Shown here: positions 1 to 6,806 of the stretch, in pieces | Numbering within the stretch: position 1 is the first letter of the stretch | How the letters are laid out: every line of letters begins with the position of its first letter | NCBI GenBank assembly: GCA_044354975.1 | Contig: JBIKZA010000063.1 | Coordinates: 1 to 13,806 of the forward strand | Source of the DNA: CAIZGX01 sp044354975 | Lineage (GTDB): Bacteria; Bacteroidota; Bacteroidia; Flavobacteriales_D; Sanyastnellaceae | Direction of reading: 5' to 3' | DNA length: 13,806 nucleotides | The notes under the pieces: generated by a model | Told to the model about the DNA's origin: nothing | What the model saw: the letters and a program-made list of their open reading frames with translations, nothing else | The model's database searches: none | Position numbers and translations under genes: made by a program

Positions 1-136
1 ATACTTCGTAAGATGCGGGCAAGATGCAAGCAAGATACTTCGTAAGATGCGGGCAAGATGCAAGCAAGATACTTCGTAAGATGCGAGCAAGATGCAAGCA
101 AGATACTTCGTAAGATGCAAGCAAGATGCAAGCAAG
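1..136. repeat. 34-bp tandem repeat array, 4 units (repeat module 1, left arm)
   Basis: Four head-to-tail 34-bp units lie at 1-34, 35-68, 69-102 and 103-136. Units 1 and 2 are identical, unit 3 differs by one base and unit 4 by two. Each unit is three shorter words, roughly ATACTTCGTAAG, ATGCGGGCAAG and ATGCAAGCAAG, so there is an inner period of 11-12 bp. The array starts at the window edge and may continue to the left. The 11-bp words shift the reading frame, so a coding role is unlikely. The same words recur, often reverse-complemented, in three other intergenic regions of this window. Function is unknown. Confidence 0.93.
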
Positions 137-182
137 TCATGTAATTACCGAAGGTTCTTTTGAAAAATATTTCGAAGAATCT
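132..182. repeat. Core of repeat module 1 (imperfect hairpin, direct-repeat partner of 706-756)
   Basis: Positions 145-182 match 719-756 at 37 of 38 bases, and the preceding GCAAGT (132-137) is at the same spacing as GCAAGT at 706-711. The core holds a mini-hairpin ACC-GAA-GGT (147-155). It also holds a longer imperfect inverted repeat, AGGTTCTTTTGAAA (152-165) against TTTCGAAGAATCT (170-182). The ATCTT-type right arm seen in the other modules is missing here. From 183 to 300 I see only AT-rich sequence without clear structure, leading to the four-helix-bundle gene. Confidence 0.85.
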
Positions 183-300
183 AGTTCCATAAATAAGTAT
201 TTATTCGTCCGAAAGCCCCGTCTGTATTGGATTATACGGAATTTAACGCATAACAATTTGTTTGCGAACTGCTTTTATATCAAGAATTTTGAAAGAAAAC

Positions 301-657
301 ATGAATAAAAAGAGTGTCTACAAAAAAGCGGAAGAGTTTTCATTCGGCATTTTGGAATTAGTAAATGCTACGGATAGATTTAATAAAGACTTCCATGTTT
401 CTGATCAAATTTCTAGAAGTTCAACTTCCATTGCTGCGAATTTGAGCGAAGCGAAATTTTCTATTTCGGATAAAATGTATCTGCACAAGGTTTCTCTGTC
501 AATTCGTGAAGCTGAAGAAACGAGTTACTGGCTGCGAGTATTGAAGATCAAAGGACACATAAATCAAGACCAATATGAGATTCTTGAAAAAGACTGTAAA
601 CAGATTGTTGCTGAACTATACGCCCTCATGAGATTCGTTAGAAATAAGAAAAAGTGA
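301..657 (+). CDS. Four helix bundle protein (23S rRNA intervening-sequence protein family)
   Basis: This 118-residue soluble protein has the pattern of the bacterial four-helix-bundle family first described from 23S rRNA intervening sequences (TIGR02436-type). An N-terminal helix (YKKAEEFSFGILELV) is followed by the characteristic DQISRSSTSIAANLSEA stretch, a REAEETSYWLRVL helix, and a last helix with LYALMRFVRNKKK. The family has no established enzymatic activity; it is related to the Avd accessory protein of diversity-generating retroelements and forms oligomers. ATG 301 is chosen over an in-frame TTG at 262 because the family normally begins at the KK..YKKAEEFS helix and the length fits. 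Only one-mismatch promoter candidates are visible (257-264 and 284-291). Base composition looks more AT-rich than accB and accC. The gene sits alone between two near-identical repeat cores, which suggests an inserted or mobile-like unit. The family call is confident; the role in this cell is unknown. Confidence 0.85.
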   Translation: MNKKSVYKKAEEFSFGILELVNATDRFNKDFHVSDQISRSSTSIAANLSEAKFSISDKMYLHKVSLSIREAEETSYWLRVLKIKGHINQDQYEILEKDCKQIVAELYALMRFVRNKKK

Positions 658-670
658 TGGGCCAGAGGCT

Positions 671-850
671 AGATGTTATACAAGATGCCAGAAGCAAGAT
701 GCTTCGCAAGTGGAATACTTACCGAAGGTTCTTTTGAAAAATCTTTCGAAGAATCTTGCTCCGCATCTTGAGTAACATATTACGAAGTATCTTTCACAGA
801 ATCTTGTGTAACATCTTTCGCAGAATCTTGCTCCGCATCTTTCGTAGTAA
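671..850. repeat. Repeat module 2 (imperfect palindrome upstream of accB)
   Basis: The left arm at 673-688 pairs with the right arm at 763-778 at 14 of 16 positions when reverse-complemented. Inside it are a small hairpin GAAGC-AAGAT-GCTTC (691-705) and the core (706-756) shared with module 1, including ACC-GAA-GGT at 721-729. To the right, copies of ATCTTGCTCCGC and ATCTTTCGCAGAATCTTG-like words continue to about 850, ending roughly 28 bp before the accB -7 box. The orientation rule (AAGAT on the left, ATCTT on the right) is the same as in modules 3 and 4. No open reading frame of note lies here. Confidence 0.85.
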
Positions 851-877
851 TTAGAACCTTTTTTTACCGAAAACCCA

Positions 878-885
878 TATATTTG
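878..885 (+). promoter_or_regulatory. Predicted accBC promoter, -7 box TATATTTG
   Basis: TATATTTG is an exact match to the Bacteroidota sigma-A-type -7 element TAnnTTTG. It lies 31 nt before the accB ATG, predicting a leader of roughly 25-28 nt. No TTG is found at the expected -33 distance; the spot is a T-run. The leader is A-rich just before the start and has no Shine-Dalgarno motif, as is usual in this phylum. Confidence 0.6.
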
Positions 886-916
886 CCCTCAATTCTAACG
901 AAAAATTCAAAAAACG

Positions 917-1402
917 ATGAATAATTCAGAAATTCAAGATTTAATCAAGTTCGTTGCGAAAAGTGGCGTAAGTGAGGTGGAAATCACACAAAAAGATTTC
1001 AAAATCACCATTAAGACTCCTGGAAAAGGAAAACAAGAATTCGTTCAAGTTGCTTCTGCGCCAATGATAGCTGCACCTGCTCCAATGGCTATGCCAGCTG
1101 CTGCGCCTGTGGCATCTGCTGCTCCGGTCGCTCCGGTTGCTGAAGCTCCTGTTGCTTCGAATCTTATTGAGATTAGAAGCCCGATGATTGGGACGTTCTA
1201 CCGCTCTGCTTCTCCAGATAAGCCTGCATTCGTTGAGGTGGGTTCTGAAATTCATGTTGGAGATAAAGTTTGTATCGTTGAGGCCATGAAGTTGTTCAAC
1301 GAGATTGAATCTGAAGTTTCAGGTAGAATCGTGAAGATTTTGGTGAACGACATGTCGCCGATTGAATTTGATCAGCCTTTATTTTTGGTTGAACCAGCTT
1401 AA
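917..1402 (+). CDS. accB: Acetyl-CoA carboxylase, biotin carboxyl carrier protein (BCCP)
   Basis: This is the biotin carrier subunit of acetyl-CoA carboxylase, which shuttles the carboxyl group from biotin carboxylase to the carboxyltransferase in the first committed step of fatty-acid synthesis in the cytoplasm. The 161 residues divide into an N-terminal region (1-40), a flexible Ala/Pro-rich linker (about 46-80) and a C-terminal biotinyl domain (about 82-161). The biotinylation motif VEAMKLFNEI places the modified lysine at K125. The segment TFYRSASPDKPAFVEVG (93-109) is the protruding thumb typical of AccB rather than of other biotinyl domains. Length is normal. accC follows after 22 nt, so the pair is almost certainly one operon driven by the TAnnTTTG box at 878-885. 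The carboxyltransferase subunits are not in the window. Confidence 0.97.
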   Translation: MNNSEIQDLIKFVAKSGVSEVEITQKDFKITIKTPGKGKQEFVQVASAPMIAAPAPMAMPAAAPVASAAPVAPVAEAPVASNLIEIRSPMIGTFYRSASPDKPAFVEVGSEIHVGDKVCIVEAMKLFNEIESEVSGRIVKILVNDMSPIEFDQPLFLVEPA

Positions 1403-1424
1403 TTGTACTTAAACACTACTTCTC

Positions 1425-2759
1425 ATGTTTAACAAAATATTAATTGCCAATCGCGGCGAAATTGCGCTACGTGTCATTCGTACGTGCAAAGAAATGGGTA
1501 TCAAAACGGTTGCTGTTTATTCAACTGCCGACCGCGATAGCCTTCATGTGCGCTTTGCAGATGAGGCTGTATGTATAGGACCCCCTTCAAGCAAAGAATC
1601 TTATTTAAAGATTTCAAGCATTATTGCTGCTGCTGAAATTACAAACGCAGATGCTATTCACCCGGGATATGGTTTCCTTTCTGAAAACGCTACCTTTTCA
1701 AAGGTTTGTAAAGAAAATGGAATTAAATTCATTGGTGCATCTCCGGAAATGATCGACTCTATGGGCGACAAGTCATCGGCTAAAAAGACGATGCGCGATG
1801 CAGGAGTTCCTACCATTCCGGGTAGCGATGGCTTGATTGAAAGTTTTGAGCACGCGAAAGAATTAGCAGTTGGAATTGTTTATCCTGTTATCTTGAAAGC
1901 TACCGCAGGCGGTGGTGGAAAAGGTATGCGTGTGGTAAATAGTGAAGACGAAATGGAAAGCGCATGGGAAATGGTGAAGCGCGAAGCCGGCGCTGCCTTC
2001 GGAAACGACGGTATTTACATGGAGAAATTCGTAGTTGAACCGCGTCACATTGAAATTCAAATTGCAGGTGACCAATACGGAAAAGCTTGTCACCTTTCAG
2101 AACGCGATTGCTCTATTCAAAGAAGACATCAGAAATTGGTTGAGGAAACTCCTTCTCCATACATGACTCCGGAATTGCGCGAGCGCATGGGTGAGGCCGC
2201 TATTAAAGCTGCTCTTGCTGTTGGATACGAAGGCGTTGGAACAGTAGAATTCTTGGTCGACAAAGACCGCAACTTCTACTTCATGGAAATGAATACACGT
2301 ATTCAAGTAGAGCATACCATAACCGAAGAAGTTATAGACTACGACTTGGTGAAGGAACAAATTAAATTGGCTGCAGGTGAGCCTATTTCAGGAAGAAATT
2401 ACTATCCGACTATGCATGCCATTCAGTGTCGTATTAACGCTGAAGACCCCTACAAAAACTTCATGCCTTCTCCAGGCAAAATCACCGACTACCATTGTCC
2501 TGGCGGCCACGGTGTTCGCATAGATGCTCACGCCTATGCTGGATACGTGATTCCCCCGTTCTATGATTCTATGATTTCGAAATTGATTACCGTTGCTCAA
2601 ACACGTGAAGAAGCCATTGCGAAAATGCAACGTGCTTTGGATGAGTATATCATTGAAGGCGTTAAAACTACGATTCCTTTCCACCAAAAACTTATGAAAG
2701 ACGAGAAGTTCCGTTCAGGGGATTTTACGACGAAGTTTTTGGAAGATTGGACGATGTAA
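1425..2759 (+). CDS. accC: Acetyl-CoA carboxylase, biotin carboxylase subunit
   Basis: This subunit carries out the ATP-dependent carboxylation of biotin on AccB with bicarbonate. The 444-residue protein is full length. It opens with the biotin carboxylase N-terminal domain (FNKILIANRGEIALRVIRTCKEMG). An ATP-grasp domain follows, with K158 in PVILKATAGGGGKGMR, the glycine-rich loop at 162-169 and the metal/substrate region EMNTRIQVEH. It closes with the C-terminal biotin carboxylase domain (about 325-440; AIQCRINAEDP, SMISKLI). After RIQVEH the sequence reads TITEE where the E. coli enzyme has PVTEM; I believe this is common in Bacteroidota and not a defect. There is no fused BCCP domain, so this is a separate subunit and not a pyruvate or propionyl-CoA carboxylase fusion. 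It is cotranscribed with accB and ends convergent with lepA. Confidence 0.97.
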   Translation: MFNKILIANRGEIALRVIRTCKEMGIKTVAVYSTADRDSLHVRFADEAVCIGPPSSKESYLKISSIIAAAEITNADAIHPGYGFLSENATFSKVCKENGIKFIGASPEMIDSMGDKSSAKKTMRDAGVPTIPGSDGLIESFEHAKELAVGIVYPVILKATAGGGGKGMRVVNSEDEMESAWEMVKREAGAAFGNDGIYMEKFVVEPRHIEIQIAGDQYGKACHLSERDCSIQRRHQKLVEETPSPYMTPELRERMGEAAIKAALAVGYEGVGTVEFLVDKDRNFYFMEMNTRIQVEHTITEEVIDYDLVKEQIKLAAGEPISGRNYYPTMHAIQCRINAEDPYKNFMPSPGKITDYHCPGGHGVRIDAHAYAGYVIPPFYDSMISKLITVAQTREEAIAKMQRALDEYIIEGVKTTIPFHQKLMKDEKFRSGDFTTKFLEDWTM

Positions 2760-2761
2760 AA

Positions 2762-2776
2762 TCAGACGAAGTCTGA
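2762..2776. terminator. Convergent hairpin between accC and lepA
   Basis: A perfect 6-bp inverted repeat TCAGAC-GAA-GTCTGA lies in the 19-nt gap between the accC stop and the lepA stop. Read on the minus strand it is followed by TTTT, so it is a plausible intrinsic terminator for lepA. On the plus strand the tail (GTTTAGC) is poorer, so it may serve accC only weakly. Confidence 0.6.
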
Positions 2777-2778
2777 GT

Positions 2779-4569
2779 TTAGCTATTTAGCTTAAGCACC
2801 GCCAAAAACGCTGCCTGTGGGACTTCTACAGATCCAACTTGACGCATGCGTTTCTTTCCTTCTTTTTGCTTTTCAAGAAGCTTACGCTTACGCGAGATGT
2901 CACCGCCGTAACACTTTGCAGTAACGTCTTTACGCAAGGCGTTAATGGTTTCGCGAGCAATGATTTTGGCGCCAATAGCGGCTTGAAGTGCGATTAAAAA
3001 TTGTTGTCTTGGGATCAACTCACGCAATTTCATGCAGATTTTCTTACCCAATTCATACGCGTGGTCTTTGTGAATAAGAGCACTTAGTGCATCTACTTGA
3101 TCTCCGTTTAAGAGTATATCTAATTTCACTAACAAACTTTGTTGGTAGCCAATTCTGAAATAATCGAACGAGGCATAGCCTTTCGAAATGGTCTTTAAAC
3201 GATCGTAGAAATCGAATACGATTTCAGCCAAAGGCATTTCAAATGTTAACTCTATGCGGTCGGTCGTGAGGTAAAGTTGATTTTGCAACATGCCTCTTTT
3301 TTCAATACACAAGGTCATAATTGCGCCAATGTACTCGGTCTTGGTTATGATTTGCGCTTTGATAAACGGCTCTTCAACATAGTCTATTAAGTTCTGTTCT
3401 GGCAGTTCCGATGGATTGTTAATCTCTAACTTCTCTCCCTTCGTGGTGTAACAGATGTAGCTAACGTTTGGCACTGTTGTAATAACAGTCATGTTGAACT
3501 CACGTTCCAAACGTTCTTGTATAATTTCCATGTGCAACATTCCTAAGAATCCGCAACGGAAACCGAATCCAAGTGCCGCCGAACTTTCGGGTTCGAACAC
3601 CAAAGACGCATCATTCAACTGTAACTTCTCCATGCTCGCACGAAGCTCTTCGTACTCGTCTGTATCTACCGGATAAATTCCCGCGAATACCATGGGCTTA
3701 ACATCTTCAAATCCTTGAAGAGCTTCAAGCGATGGGTTAGCAAGGGTTGTAATCGTATCTCCCACTTTTACTTCGGTGGCAGTTTTAATTCCAGAAATAA
3801 TATATCCAACATCGCCGGCAGCAACAAAGTCGCGCGGCTTCAAATCCATACCCAATACACCCACTTCATCTGCAAAATATTCTTTGCCTGTGCTCATGAA
3901 CTTTACCTTTTCGCCTTTGCGAAGAACTCCGTTCTTGATTCGGAAATAAGCAATAATTCCACGGAACGAATTGAACACTGAATCGAAAACCATTGCTTGC
4001 AATGGAGCGTCAACGATTCCAACCGGACCCGGAATACGCGCGCAAATGGCATCTAAAATTTCAGCAACACCTTCACCTGTTTTTCCGCTTGCGGCTAAAA
4101 TTTCATCGCGTTCGCATCCGATTAAATCTACAATCTGATCTTTCACCAACTCAGGGTCGGCGTTCGGAAGATCTATTTTATTCAAAATTGGAATGATTGT
4201 CAAATCATTTTCCAATGCTAAGTATAAGTTTGAAATCGTTTGCGCTTGAATTCCTTGAGAAGCGTCTACAATAAGAATAGCGCCTTCGCAAGAAGCAATG
4301 GCCCGAGAAACCTCGTAAGAAAAATCTACGTGACCCGGAGTGTCGATCAAATTCAACACGAATTGTTCGTTGCCAATTTTATGCAACATCTGAATGGCAT
4401 GTGCCTTAATGGTAATTCCTTTCTCGCGCTCAAGATCCATGTCGTCTAGCGCTTGCGCAACCATCTTACGATCTTCAATGGTCTTGGTGATTTGCAACAT
4501 TCTATCTGCAAGGGTAGATTTCCCATGATCAATGTGCGCAATGATGCAAAAATTCCGTATGTTTTTCAT
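2779..4569 (-). CDS. lepA: Elongation factor 4 (LepA), ribosome-associated GTPase
   Basis: EF-4 is a translational GTPase that binds ribosomes and affects elongation or subunit biogenesis. The 596 residues have the family's usual length and order. The GTPase domain has G1 AHIDHGKST (11-19), G2 GITIK (51-55), G3 DTPGH (76-80), G4 NKID (130-133) and G5 SGKTG. Domain II, domains III and V (EF-G-like), and the LepA-specific C-terminal domain follow. The last contains the signature KDVTAKCYGGDISRKRKLLEKQ and ends FLAVLKLNS. The G5 motif is SGKTG rather than the commoner SAKTG, a small variation. ATG at 4569 gives the expected start MKNIRNFCIIAHIDHGKS. It is transcribed divergently from the M43 protease and converges with accBC. 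Confidence 0.98.
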   Translation of the reverse strand: MKNIRNFCIIAHIDHGKSTLADRMLQITKTIEDRKMVAQALDDMDLEREKGITIKAHAIQMLHKIGNEQFVLNLIDTPGHVDFSYEVSRAIASCEGAILIVDASQGIQAQTISNLYLALENDLTIIPILNKIDLPNADPELVKDQIVDLIGCERDEILAASGKTGEGVAEILDAICARIPGPVGIVDAPLQAMVFDSVFNSFRGIIAYFRIKNGVLRKGEKVKFMSTGKEYFADEVGVLGMDLKPRDFVAAGDVGYIISGIKTATEVKVGDTITTLANPSLEALQGFEDVKPMVFAGIYPVDTDEYEELRASMEKLQLNDASLVFEPESSAALGFGFRCGFLGMLHMEIIQERLEREFNMTVITTVPNVSYICYTTKGEKLEINNPSELPEQNLIDYVEEPFIKAQIITKTEYIGAIMTLCIEKRGMLQNQLYLTTDRIELTFEMPLAEIVFDFYDRLKTISKGYASFDYFRIGYQQSLLVKLDILLNGDQVDALSALIHKDHAYELGKKICMKLRELIPRQQFLIALQAAIGAKIIARETINALRKDVTAKCYGGDISRKRKLLEKQKEGKKRMRQVGSVEVPQAAFLAVLKLNS

Positions 4570-4586
4570 TTTCTTTTTAAGCGGTG

Positions 4587-4618
4587 CAAAGGTATGCCTA
4601 AAGCTAGGTATAAAACAA
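4587..4618 (-). promoter_or_regulatory. Predicted lepA promoter (TTG, 21 nt spacer, TACCTTTG)
   Basis: On the minus strand an exact TAnnTTTG match, TACCTTTG, spans 4594-4587, with TTG at 4618-4616 (21-nt spacer), fitting the Bacteroidota -33/-7 arrangement. The box ends 17 nt before the lepA ATG, so the predicted leader is short, about 12-14 nt. No Shine-Dalgarno motif is present; the region before the start is A-rich. Confidence 0.62.
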
Positions 4619-4644
4619 TGAAAAGAAAATACTCGAAAACAAAA

Positions 4645-4673
4645 TTGTTCAAGCCAACATTCGTTTATTTTTG
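4645..4673 (+). promoter_or_regulatory. Predicted M43 protease promoter (TTG, 18 nt spacer, TATTTTTG)
   Basis: TATTTTTG (4666-4673) matches TAnnTTTG exactly and has TTG at 4645-4647 with an 18-nt spacer, the best -33/-7 pair in the window. The box ends only 6 nt before ATG 4680, so transcription should start at or within a few nt of the start codon, giving a leaderless or near-leaderless mRNA. It also supports ATG 4680 over the in-frame TTG at 4671, which lies inside the box. Confidence 0.68.
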
Positions 4674-4679
4674 TTATCC

Positions 4680-6761
4680 ATGAAAATTTTGAAAACCATT
4701 TTTATTGCAATACTTGGACTTGTTGCAACAGGCACTTTCGCTCAAGAGGAGCATTTGTATTGCGGCGAACGCGAAAGTCGTGTTCGTATGTTTGGTATGT
4801 ACCCCGAAGCCGAAGGAATCGCCCGTCGTGCAGGAGAAGCCCTTGAAACGTACACCGAAAATTTCGTAGACAATGCGCCAGAGCGCGGGTCACAAACCAT
4901 TTACACTATTCCTGTTGTTATTCATGTCATTCATAACAATGGAACAGAGAACATCTCTGACGATCAGATTTTAAATGGCCTTTCTATTCTGAATCGCGAC
5001 TTCGCAATGTTAAATACAGACATCAGTCTTGTTGTCACGGCTTTTGAAAACATAACAGCCGATATTGGCATTGAATTCGTCCTTGCTACCAAAGACCCAA
5101 ATGGCAATTGCACACGAGGAATAAACAGAATTGTTTCAACACTTACCTCTGACGGCGGACAAGACATGAAGGAACTCATTATTTGGCCGCGTAATAAATA
5201 CCTAAATATTTGGATATGTCTCGACGCCGCGGGTGCTGCTGGATATACGAATTTACCCGGAGATGTTGCAGGATTTTGGGGTGCTGGGACAGACGGTATT
5301 GTTCTTCGTTCCGATTACATGGGTGCCATTGGAACAAGTACTTCCCAGCGCAGTCGAACCCTCACGCATGAAGTAGGCCATTGGTTGAACCTATACCACA
5401 CATGGGGTCCAGGTAACTCTCCTGGAGTTTCTACAAATTGCAATCAAGATGATAATGTAACAGACACTCCGAACACAATCGGTTGGACCAGCTGCTCGCT
5501 TACTGGGAGTTCTTGCGGAAATACCGTGGACAACGTACAAAACTACATGGAGTATTCTTACTGCTCGCGCATGTTCACTCAAGGCCAACGCACCCGCATG
5601 CGTGCTGCTATTACCAGCAGCGTAGCTCAACGTAGTAGTTTAATTACAGCCTCAAATTTATTGGCTACAGGAGTGACAAATCCGGCCCTTTGCGTAGCCG
5701 ATTTCGAATTCAATAAAAACATTTTGTGCACTGGAGACAGCGTGACCTTCACCGACATCTCTTACCACGGAATTACCTCATGGAACTGGAATTTCGGAGA
5801 CGGGGCAACCCTTGTTGGCAGCGATCCTGCTGTTCATCAGAATCCAATACACACTTACGATACACCTGGAACTTTCACTGTAACACTTACCGTTAGCAAC
5901 GGTGCTGATCAACTTTCAAAAACCTATTCGAATGTCATCACAGTGCTTGGTGGTGCCGGTTTGAATACACCGCTAATGGAAGGATTTGAAGGGACGTGGC
6001 CTTCAAACAATTGGTTTGTAAACAATCCAGATCTTGACGAAACATGGCAAGTGGTTACCACCAATTACAGTGGCACTAAAGGATTAAAACTTTCAAATTT
6101 CACCAGCGAATCTGGACACGTAGACGAATTCATTTCAAGCACGTTCGACATGAGCGCGATGGATACCATTTTCGTGAGTTACAAATGGGCTTATGCCAAT
6201 AGAGTTTCGGTTACCGACGATCGCCTTCGTGTTAGCGCATCGGGAGATTGCGGAACTTCATGGACACTTGCAAGAATCCGCAAAGGAACAACCAACCTAC
6301 CTACCGGAACCGCAACAAACTTAGCCTTTACGCCGGCAACAACGGCTCAATGGAGCGGCGAAACACTGACCCTCACCGCGCAGAACTACATGACCGATCA
6401 TTTCCAATTGAAATATGAATTCATTAGTTATGGTGGAAATAATCTGTACCTCGACGATATCAACATCACAGTAGTAGACACGCTTGGAAATTACATTGAA
6501 ATTACAGAGTCTCCTCTGGAAGTTTCGCTTTATCCGAATCCAACAAACGATGCAGCAACCCTCGTTCTTGGAAGCGCTGCTCACAAGAAAACCAACGTTG
6601 TGTTGTTCAACAGTGCGGGTGAAATTGTAGAGCAGATTTACAACGGAAATCTAGGTGTGGGAACACATTCCTTTTCAATTCCGAAACAGGCTGCTGGTTT
6701 CTATATCGTTCAAATTCAAAGTGGAAACAACGTTACACATCGAAAACTTATTTTCGAATAA
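4680..6761 (+). CDS. Secreted M43-family zinc metalloprotease with PKD domain and T9SS sorting domain
   Basis: This is a 693-residue predicted extracellular peptidase of the pappalysin/cytophagalysin family (M43). A Sec signal peptide (1-21, TFA|QEE) precedes a propeptide-like stretch and a catalytic domain (about 70-320). That domain holds the zinc motif HEVGHWLNLYH, with H230, H234 and H240 as ligands and E231 as catalytic base. A Met-turn NYMEYSYC follows (M290). Next come a PKD domain (about 338-423; WNWNFGDG, HTYDTPGTFTVTLTV), a beta-sandwich region (about 430-600) starting MEGFEGTWP and ending NLYLDDINI, probably an adhesion or carbohydrate-binding module, and a C-terminal type A T9SS sorting domain (614-693; SLYPNPTN ... 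RKLIFE). The last should target it through the outer membrane, after which the domain is normally removed. The natural substrate cannot be read from sequence. It appears to be a single-gene transcript, divergent from lepA, with its own promoter. Confidence 0.92.
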   Translation: MKILKTIFIAILGLVATGTFAQEEHLYCGERESRVRMFGMYPEAEGIARRAGEALETYTENFVDNAPERGSQTIYTIPVVIHVIHNNGTENISDDQILNGLSILNRDFAMLNTDISLVVTAFENITADIGIEFVLATKDPNGNCTRGINRIVSTLTSDGGQDMKELIIWPRNKYLNIWICLDAAGAAGYTNLPGDVAGFWGAGTDGIVLRSDYMGAIGTSTSQRSRTLTHEVGHWLNLYHTWGPGNSPGVSTNCNQDDNVTDTPNTIGWTSCSLTGSSCGNTVDNVQNYMEYSYCSRMFTQGQRTRMRAAITSSVAQRSSLITASNLLATGVTNPALCVADFEFNKNILCTGDSVTFTDISYHGITSWNWNFGDGATLVGSDPAVHQNPIHTYDTPGTFTVTLTVSNGADQLSKTYSNVITVLGGAGLNTPLMEGFEGTWPSNNWFVNNPDLDETWQVVTTNYSGTKGLKLSNFTSESGHVDEFISSTFDMSAMDTIFVSYKWAYANRVSVTDDRLRVSASGDCGTSWTLARIRKGTTNLPTGTATNLAFTPATTAQWSGETLTLTAQNYMTDHFQLKYEFISYGGNNLYLDDINITVVDTLGNYIEITESPLEVSLYPNPTNDAATLVLGSAAHKKTNVVLFNSAGEIVEQIYNGNLGVGTHSFSIPKQAAGFYIVQIQSGNNVTHRKLIFE

Positions 6762-6793
6762 GCCGAAGGTGAACAAACTTCAAGCGTAAGTGT

Positions 6794-6801
6794 TAACTTT
6801 G
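6794..6801 (+). promoter_or_regulatory. Predicted dxs promoter, -7 box TAACTTTG
   Basis: Exact TAnnTTTG match ending 5 nt before the dxs ATG, in the 45-nt gap after the M43 protease. No TTG is visible at the -33 distance. It predicts an essentially leaderless dxs mRNA. Confidence 0.55.
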
Positions 6802-6806
6802 TTAAT

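Noticed and set aside
1..136. CRISPR array
   Set aside because: The 34-bp units are contiguous with no unique spacers between them, and no cas genes are in the window.
126..308. 60-residue open frame starting in the repeat
   Set aside because: It begins inside the tandem array and core, overlaps the start of the four-helix-bundle gene, and shows no protein-like features. The similar peptide from module 2 stops quickly, and in module 3 the frame is broken, so the repeats are not conserved as coding sequence.
301..657. Diversity-generating retroelement accessory gene (Avd)
   Set aside because: The four-helix-bundle family is related to Avd, but there is no reverse transcriptase, template repeat or variable-repeat target gene in the window.
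6740..6757. Hairpin TCGAAAA-CTTA-TTTTCGA at the end of the M43 protease gene as a terminator
   Set aside because: The stem is AT-rich, lies within the coding sequence before the stop, and has no T-tract after it. It is probably incidental.
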